The position numbers were made by a program, and so were the translations under genes. From Alphaproteobacteria bacterium (GTDB lineage: Bacteria; Pseudomonadota; Alphaproteobacteria; Ferrovibrionales; Ferrovibrionaceae), in the NCBI GenBank assembly GCA_018336035.1, contig JAGXRD010000147.1, positions 1-64,000 on the forward strand: a stretch of DNA of 64,000 nucleotides. Reading direction: 5' to 3'. Position 1 is the first letter of the stretch. The number at the start of each line of letters is the position of its first letter. The notes under the pieces are model-generated. The model was not told where the DNA came from, did no database searches, and was given only the letters and a program-made list of their open reading frames with translations. Positions 62,731 through 64,000 of the stretch are shown here, piece by piece.

Positions 62731-64000
62731 ATGGTTCTCTCGGATGTTTCGATCAAGCGGCCGGTCTTCGCCACCGTCATGTCGCTGGTGCTGATCATTT
62801 TCGGCATGTTCGCGCTGCGCGGTATGGCCGTGCGAGAATATCCCGACATCGATCCGCCGGCCGTGAATGTCACCACGATCTATCGCGGTGCCTCGGCGGA
62901 GATCATCGAGAGCAAGATCACGCAGGTGATCGAGGATGCGGTCGCCGGCATCGAAGGTATCCGCACCATCACCTCGGCCAGCCGCGAGGAATCCAGTTCA
63001 ATCAGCATCGAATTCAACCTGAGCCGCAATGTCGACGCCGCCGCCAACGACGTGCGCGACAAGGTGGGCCGCATCCTGTCGCGCCTGCCGGACGAGGCCG
63101 ACCAGCCGATCATTGCCAAGACCGAAGCCGATGCACGGCCGATCATCTACATCTCGCTGTTCAGCGAGCGCCTGAGCCTGCTGGAGCTGACCGACTATGC
63201 CGACCGTTACCTGGTCGACCAGTTGTCGATCATCGATGGCGTTGCCTCGGTGAATATCTATGGCGCGCGCCGTTATTCGATGCGCGTCTATCTCGACCGC
63301 ATGGCCATGGCCGCCCGTAATGTTACGGTGCAGGATATCGAAGAGGCGATCCGACGCCAGAATGTCGAACTGCCGTCCGGCCGCATCGAAAGCAACATGC
63401 GGGAATTCACCGTGCGCGCCGAATCCGGCCTGCGCACCGCGGCGCAGTTCCGCAACATCGTGCTGCGCGAACAGGACGGCTATCTGCTGCGGCTCGGCGA
63501 AGTCGCCAAGGTTGAGCTGGGTGCCGAGGACGAGCGCACCGAGCAGCGTATCAACGGCGCGACCGCCATCGGCCTCGGCATCATCCGGCAGTCCAAGGCC
63601 AATGCGATGGACATTTCCAACGGCGTGACCGCCACCGTCGCCCGCCTGCAGGGCAGCCTGCCGACCGGCGTGCGGATGGAAGTGAGCTACGATCAGTCGA
63701 AATTCATCAGCCAGTCGATCTACGAGGTGTTCCACGCCCTGGCGGTGGCGCTGGCTCTGGTGATCGGCGTGATCTTCCTCTTCCTGCGCTCCTGGCGCGC
63801 CACGCTGATTCCGGCCATTGCCATTCCGGTCTCGGTAGTGGGCTCGTTCATCGTGATCGGCGCGCTGGGCTATTCGATCAACGTGCTGACCCTGCTGGCG
63901 CTGGTGCTGGCCATCGGCCTGGTGGTCGATGATGCCATCGTGGTGCTGGAAAATATCCATCGCCGTATCGAGCTGGGCGAACCGCCGCTGCTGGCCTCCT
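62731..64000 (+). CDS. RND efflux permease, cut by the right edge
   Basis: The first 423 codons of an AcrB-type transporter. MVLSDVSIKRPVFATVMSLVLIIFGMFAL is the first helix (listed as residues 1-29), REYPDIDPPAVNV starts the first porter loop, and TM4 appears as LVLAIGLVVDDAIVVLENIHRR with the proton-relay Asp pair. The gene is still open at the last base, so about 600 residues are outside. This is a different branch from the permease at 47638 and pairs with the adaptor just upstream. Confidence 0.92.
   Translation, partial: MVLSDVSIKRPVFATVMSLVLIIFGMFALRGMAVREYPDIDPPAVNVTTIYRGASAEIIESKITQVIEDAVAGIEGIRTITSASREESSSISIEFNLSRNVDAAANDVRDKVGRILSRLPDEADQPIIAKTEADARPIIYISLFSERLSLLELTDYADRYLVDQLSIIDGVASVNIYGARRYSMRVYLDRMAMAARNVTVQDIEEAIRRQNVELPSGRIESNMREFTVRAESGLRTAAQFRNIVLREQDGYLLRLGEVAKVELGAEDERTEQRINGATAIGLGIIRQSKANAMDISNGVTATVARLQGSLPTGVRMEVSYDQSKFISQSIYEVFHALAVALALVIGVIFLFLRSWRATLIPAIAIPVSVVGSFIVIGALGYSINVLTLLALVLAIGLVVDDAIVVLENIHRRIELGEPPLLAS

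Overview
The window is GC-rich DNA from an alphaproteobacterium, most likely of the Rhodospirillales type. The lineage call rests on TrcR (DUF1013), a DUF1192 protein, Coq7, a GapR-family protein on the phage, and an hsp20 promoter with the alphaproteobacterial RpoH signature. It has two parts: about 13 kb of prophage DNA, cut by the left edge, and about 51 kb of ordinary chromosome.

Prophage part (1 to about 13.1 kb). All large genes point right and most overlap by 1-4 bases, so they look like one or two long operons. The left end codes for a pentapeptide-repeat protein and three nucleotide-pool enzymes: a MazG-like pyrophosphohydrolase, an HD phosphohydrolase and a DUF5664 protein. A phage replication set follows: SNF2 helicase, GapR-like protein, DUF2800 nuclease, DUF2815 ssDNA-binding protein, a nucleoside-deoxyribosyltransferase-like protein, a PolA-type polymerase with exonuclease, a zinc-finger miniprotein and a primase-polymerase/SF3-like helicase. 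The last gene is a C5-cytosine methyltransferase whose body also carries a long second reading frame with its own conserved-looking repeats. This is the most unusual feature of the window. A 31-residue membrane protein and tRNA-Leu(CAA), both on the minus strand, mark the right edge. The tRNA 3' end faces the phage and is a plausible attachment site. No integrase, repressor or structural genes are visible.

Chromosome, 13.2-20.3 kb: YqaA-like membrane protein, DsbB, Coq7, HNH endonuclease, a carboxylesterase/AlkA pair divergent from GluQ-RS, a periplasmic binding-like protein, a PagL-like protein and a DUF2459 protein. 20.4-23.8 kb: glycolytic cluster gap-pgk-fba (class I) with clear terminators. 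23.8-30.4 kb: Hsp20 with a heat-shock promoter, a small unknown protein, ribosomal protein L31, a lipoprotein serine protease, an ABC exporter, a paraoxonase-like protein and a DUF3574 protein. 30.4-34.0 kb: an envelope cluster with an ExbB/MotA-like channel, an OmpA/MotB-like partner and a second OmpA protein with a long Pro/Ala linker. 34.1-37.8 kb: SuhB-like phosphatase, ThiE, an alpha/beta hydrolase and an O-acetylhomoserine sulfhydrylase with a terminator hairpin in its leader.

38.0-42.9 kb: a TetR regulator next to a small gene with a perfect palindromic operator, an azoreductase divergent from LysR, a DUF1192 protein, a quinone oxidoreductase and TrcR. 43.2-47.6 kb: a dipeptide-type ABC transporter (two permeases, two ATPases, no binding protein) and a secreted small protein. 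47.6-53.9 kb: an RND efflux pair, an RHH regulator, an aspartate aminotransferase and a solitary NMT1/THI5-like binding protein. 55.0-61.3 kb: MFS and DMT transporters, EttA followed by a TPR/methyltransferase protein with a second, degenerate methyltransferase domain, and a histone-deacetylase-like hydrolase. 61.6 kb to the end: a second RND adaptor and a permease cut by the right edge.

Gene functions come from motif and family recognition by eye; no database search was run.
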